DNA of 64,000 nt from Pseudonocardia endophytica (lineage in GTDB: Bacteria; Actinomycetota; Actinomycetes; Mycobacteriales; Pseudonocardiaceae): positions 2,232,001-2,296,000 of the forward strand of contig NZ_SMFZ01000002.1 of assembly GCF_004339565.1 (NCBI RefSeq), read 5' to 3'. The first letter of the stretch is position 1. Every line of letters starts with the position of its first letter. The position numbers and the translations under genes were made by a program. Positions 60,945 to 64,000 of the stretch are shown here, piece by piece. A model generated the notes under the pieces. That model was given only the letters and a program-made list of their open reading frames with translations, did no database searches and was not told the DNA's origin.

Positions 60945-62429
60945 GTGGAGACGACGCTGCACTCGCTGTTCCGGACCGCGCTCGACCGCTTCGGCGGCCG
61001 GCCCGCCGTCCGCGTCGGCGACGCCGAGGTGACCTACGCCGAGCTCGTCGCGGCAGCGAACCGTCTCGCGCGCAAGCTGATCGCCCTCGGCGTCGCGCCA
61101 GGGGACCCGGTGGCGCTGATGATGTCCAACCGCATCGAGTGGATCGTCGCCGACCAGGCGATCATCCGGGCCGGAGCGGCGAAGGTGCCGGTGAACACGA
61201 TGCTCTCCGAGCCGGAGGTGGCGTTCATCCTCGACGACTGCGGTGCCCGCGTCGCTCTCGCCGATGAGCCCCTGGCCTCGATCGCCCGCGCCTTCGGCGT
61301 CGAGTCCGTCCTGGTGCCCGGCGACGAGGGATGGCAGGGCGAGCCCGCCGCCGGCCCGCCCGACGTCGTCGTCTCCGGATCGGACAGAGCGCTGATCCTC
61401 TACACCGGAGGGACGACCGGCCGGCAGAAGGGCGTGGTCCACGACCAGGCCGGGCTCTCGCTGAACCTGCTCGCCCACGTGATCGAGATCGGGCTGCAGG
61501 ACGACGAGCGGATACTGCTCAGCTCCCCGCTCCCGCACTCGGCAGGCTTCCTCGCCCAGGCAGGGCTCCTCAAGGGCGCCCGGGTCGGGATCGAGCCACG
61601 CTTCGACGCCGACCGCATGCTGGAGCTGATCGAGCGCGACGCGGTCACGTTCCTGTTCCTCGTCCCCACGATGATCTACCGGCTCCTCGACGCCGCCGAC
61701 GGCACGGACGTCGACGTCACCTCGCTGCGCACGATCCTCTACGGCGCCGCGCCCATCACACCGGAACGCCTGACCGCGGGGCTCGACCGGTTCGGACCGG
61801 TGTTCATGCAGCTCTACGGCCAGTCCGAGGCCCCGAACTTCCTGACCCGGCTGACCCGCGAGGATCACGACCCGGACCGGCCCGACCGGCTGCAGAGCTG
61901 CGGCCGGGCCGCGTCGATGGTCGACCTCGCGATCCTCGACGACGACGGCGCCGTCCTCGCGCCCGGTGGGATCGGCGAGGTCTGCGCCCGCGCGCCCTAC
62001 GTCATGACCGGCTACCACGGCCTGCCCGACAAGACCGCCGCCACCGTGCGGGACGGGTGGCTGCACACGGGCGACATCGGCGTCCTCGACGACGACGGCT
62101 ACCTGCGCCTGCTCGACCGTCGCCACGACATGGTCATCAGCGGCGGCATGAACGTCTACACCGGCGAGGTCGAGAACGTGCTGAGCACCTGCGCCGGCGT
62201 GGACCGGGTCGCGGTCGTCGGTGTGCCGCACCCGGACTGGGGCGAGGCCGTCGTCGCGTTCGTCGTCGCGGGCGACACGTTCGACGCCGCCGCCACCGAC
62301 GGACGCTGCCGAGCCGAGCTCGCGGCCTACAAGCGACCGAAGGCCTACGAGCTCGTCGAGACCCTCCCGACCACACCCTTCGGCAAGATCGACAAGAAGG
62401 CTCTCCGCGCGGCGTGGACGCGCTGGTGA
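60945..62429 (+). CDS. AMP-dependent acyl-CoA synthetase/ligase
   Basis: This 494-aa protein starts at GTG 60945, 1 bp after the FAH stop. It has the P-loop LYTGGTTGRQKGVVHDQAGL, GGIGEVCARAPYVMTGYHG, GWLHTGDIGVLDDDGYLRLL, and the C-terminal Lys in TTPFGKIDKKALR. It activates an acid ring-cleavage product or substrate as CoA ester. It is in the same operon as lactonase, hydroxylase, FAH and dioxygenase genes. Confidence 0.93.
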   Translation: METTLHSLFRTALDRFGGRPAVRVGDAEVTYAELVAAANRLARKLIALGVAPGDPVALMMSNRIEWIVADQAIIRAGAAKVPVNTMLSEPEVAFILDDCGARVALADEPLASIARAFGVESVLVPGDEGWQGEPAAGPPDVVVSGSDRALILYTGGTTGRQKGVVHDQAGLSLNLLAHVIEIGLQDDERILLSSPLPHSAGFLAQAGLLKGARVGIEPRFDADRMLELIERDAVTFLFLVPTMIYRLLDAADGTDVDVTSLRTILYGAAPITPERLTAGLDRFGPVFMQLYGQSEAPNFLTRLTREDHDPDRPDRLQSCGRAASMVDLAILDDDGAVLAPGGIGEVCARAPYVMTGYHGLPDKTAATVRDGWLHTGDIGVLDDDGYLRLLDRRHDMVISGGMNVYTGEVENVLSTCAGVDRVAVVGVPHPDWGEAVVAFVVAGDTFDAAATDGRCRAELAAYKRPKAYELVETLPTTPFGKIDKKALRAAWTRW

Positions 62430-62452
62430 GCCGAACGAGAGTGGAGACAACG

Positions 62453-63298
62453 ATGCGGCTGGCGACCATCAGGACCGACGAGGGGACGCGCGCGGCCCGC
62501 CTGGACGACGACGAGCTCGTCGTCCTGCCGTTCGGCGACGTCGGGCGGCTGCTCGCGTCCGGAGACGACTGGGCGCAGCGGGCGGCGGCCGCCGACGGCA
62601 CCCGGATCGCGGTGTCGGCGGCCGACTTCGCACCCCTCACGCCCGCGCCGGAGAAGGTGTTCTGCGTCGGGCTGAACTACCGCGACCACGCCGACGAGGC
62701 GAGCCTCGCCGTCCCGGAGTATCCGACGCTGTTCGCCAAGTACGGACGCAGCCTGATCGGCGCGAACGACGACCTCGCCATCCCGACCGCGTCCGACAAG
62801 GTCGACTGGGAGGTCGAACTGGGCGTCGTGATCGGACGACCCGCCCGCCACGTGTCCGAACAGGACGCCCTCGACCACGTCGCCGGCTACACGATCGTCA
62901 ACGACGTGTCGATGCGCGACTGGCAGCTGCGCACGTCGCAGTTCCTGGCCGGCAAGACGTTCGAGGCGTCCACACCGGTCGGCCCGTATCTCGTCACACC
63001 CGACGAGATCGACCACGCGCGGTCGCTGTCGATGGAGCTGTCCGTCGACGGCGAGATCAAGCAGCGGACCTCCACCAACCAGATGATCTTCTCGGTCGCC
63101 GAGGTCGTGTCCTACATCAGCACGGTCATCACGCTGATGCCCGGTGACCTGATCGCCACCGGCACCTCCAGCGGTGTCGGGCACCTCGCGGAGCCGCCGA
63201 CCTATCTCGGAGAGGGCAACGTCATGACCTGCACGATCGAGGGCCTCGGCAGCCAGACCACCCGCTGCACCGCGCCCGCGCTCGAGGCCGTCCGATGA
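62453..63298 (+). CDS. Fumarylacetoacetate hydrolase family protein, copy 2
   Basis: The 281-aa product starts at ATG 62453 after GTGGAG. The N-terminal domain ends PEKVFCVGLNYRDHADE. The core has WEVELGVVIG (metal ligands), VNDVSMRDWQLRTSQFLAGK, and LIATGTSSGVGHL. It resembles 2-hydroxyhepta-dienedioate isomerase/ureidoglycolate lyase-type FAH enzymes. The last 4 bp overlap the dioxygenase start. A second FAH enzyme in one operon suggests two successive C-C cleavages or hydrolysis steps. Confidence 0.93.
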   Translation: MRLATIRTDEGTRAARLDDDELVVLPFGDVGRLLASGDDWAQRAAAADGTRIAVSAADFAPLTPAPEKVFCVGLNYRDHADEASLAVPEYPTLFAKYGRSLIGANDDLAIPTASDKVDWEVELGVVIGRPARHVSEQDALDHVAGYTIVNDVSMRDWQLRTSQFLAGKTFEASTPVGPYLVTPDEIDHARSLSMELSVDGEIKQRTSTNQMIFSVAEVVSYISTVITLMPGDLIATGTSSGVGHLAEPPTYLGEGNVMTCTIEGLGSQTTRCTAPALEAVR

Positions 63299-64000
63299 GG
63301 GCCCCCGTCATCGCCGACGTCGGGCACGTCGCCCTGCGGGTCCGCGACCTCCCCGCGGCCGAGGAGTTCGCGACGAACGTGCTCGGCCTGCAGGTCACCG
63401 AGCGCACCGACGACACGCTGTGGCTCAGCCACGGCGACCCGCACCACAGCCTGCGCTACGTCGCAGGCGGCGAGGACGCGCTCGACCATGTCGGGCTCGT
63501 CGCCGCCGACACCGAGTCGCTCGAGGAGGTCCGCAAGCGCGTCGAGAGCGCGGGCCTGCGGATCGTCTCCGACGAGCCGGTCGGGCGTGGTGTCGACGAC
63601 GGGTTCACCTTCTCCGACCCCGACGGGTTCGTCTTCGCGATCTACACCCGGATGCGACCGTCGGGGCTGTCCGCGCCGACCTCGGCGGTGCTGCGACCGC
63701 GCAGGCTGGGTCACGTCAACTTCTTCGTCGCCGACCCGCGTCGGACCGAGCGGATGCTGACCGAGGTGCTCGACTTCCGGGTGTCCGACCGCATGGCCGA
63801 CGGGGTGTTCCTGCGCTGCAACGTCGACCACCACGGGATCGGCGTCTTCCCCGGCCCGGGACGCATCCACCACGCCGCGTGGGAGTACCCGTCGATGATC
63901 GAGATCGCCGCGATCGCCGACCTGGTCGACGCCCGCGGCGGCTCGGTTCTCTGGGGCCCGCTGCGCCACGGGATGGGCCGCAACATCGCCACCTACGTGC
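63295..64000 (+). CDS. Type I extradiol ring-cleavage dioxygenase (VOC family), 3' partial
   Basis: The frame from ATG 63295 stays open to the window end (235 codons). It has two VOC repeats. The first begins VIADVGHVALRVRDLPAAEE and keeps no metal ligands. The second, LRPRRLGHVNFFVADP and IHHAAWEYP, holds the first two His ligands expected of a 2,3-dihydroxybiphenyl-type dioxygenase. The third ligand (Glu) lies beyond the window. It should cleave the catechol made by the hydroxylase upstream. Its start overlaps the FAH stop by 4 bp. Confidence 0.92.
   Translation, partial: MRAPVIADVGHVALRVRDLPAAEEFATNVLGLQVTERTDDTLWLSHGDPHHSLRYVAGGEDALDHVGLVAADTESLEEVRKRVESAGLRIVSDEPVGRGVDDGFTFSDPDGFVFAIYTRMRPSGLSAPTSAVLRPRRLGHVNFFVADPRRTERMLTEVLDFRVSDRMADGVFLRCNVDHHGIGVFPGPGRIHHAAWEYPSMIEIAAIADLVDARGGSVLWGPLRHGMGRNIATYV

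Noticed and set aside
60927..62450. 507-aa minus-strand open frame
   Set aside because: Antisense of the acyl-CoA synthetase gene.

Overview
The window is high-GC DNA with pervasive GTG starts and ATGA/GTGA gene overlaps. It carries a SsgB-type sporulation protein, a mycothiol-type maleylpyruvate isomerase-fold enzyme, an ECF sigma/anti-sigma pair, and many P450, acyl-CoA dehydrogenase and FAD-monooxygenase genes. This points to a sporulating, catabolically versatile actinomycete, most likely Pseudonocardiaceae (Pseudonocardia-like). The taxon is an inference from gene content, not from a database match.

Layout. 1-6.4 kb: a beta-oxidation operon (SCP-x-type thiolase, two half-size MaoC proteins, SDR, a divergent RibBA-like protein, two acyl-CoA dehydrogenases), similar in logic to steroid or isoprenoid side-chain degradation operons. 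6.4-13 kb: two flavin amine oxidases, an MFS carrier, a rubredoxin, and a convergent P450. 13-17 kb: recombinase debris beside tRNA-Val(GAC), tRNA-Cys and tRNA-Gly, then ssgB, the sigma/anti-sigma pair, a PGPGW membrane protein and tRNA-Val(CAC).

17.0-37.25 kb: a genomic island of about 20 kb inserted in the 3' end of tRNA-Val(CAC), bounded by 44-bp direct repeats (17014-17057 and 37211-37254). It carries a frameshifted tyrosine integrase, an excisionase-like HTH protein, a two-gene module (530-aa unknown plus 890-aa double-HKD phospholipase-D-like protein), a leftward pair of unknown genes, and a type I restriction locus (hsdM-hsdS-hsdR). Directly upstream of hsdM is an HTH protein that looks like a catalytically dead N6-adenine methylase fused to an HsdS-like tail. 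A large SF2 helicase closes the cargo. This defence island is the most likely place for an undescribed system.

37.3-45 kb: an exported SNase-like lipoprotein, IS256/IS110 debris truncating an alpha/beta hydrolase, a type-B carboxylesterase and the stub of a second one, a TetR regulator, a mycothiol-type enzyme, and a haloalkane-dehalogenase-like hydrolase divergent from an apparently leaderless HxlR regulator. 45-54 kb: a DHA2 efflux pump with two DHFR/RibD-fold proteins and a thiol-dioxygenase-like cupin, a secreted membrane-anchored hydrolase, a NarL-type two-component system, and a CPBP protease that shares an upstream sequence motif with it. 54-64 kb: a GntR/FCD-controlled aromatic or terpenoid catabolic locus, with P450, ferredoxin reductase, 3Fe-4S ferredoxin and regulator on one strand and SMP-30 lactonase, FAD hydroxylase, two FAH-family enzymes, CoA ligase and extradiol dioxygenase on the other. 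The dioxygenase runs off the window.
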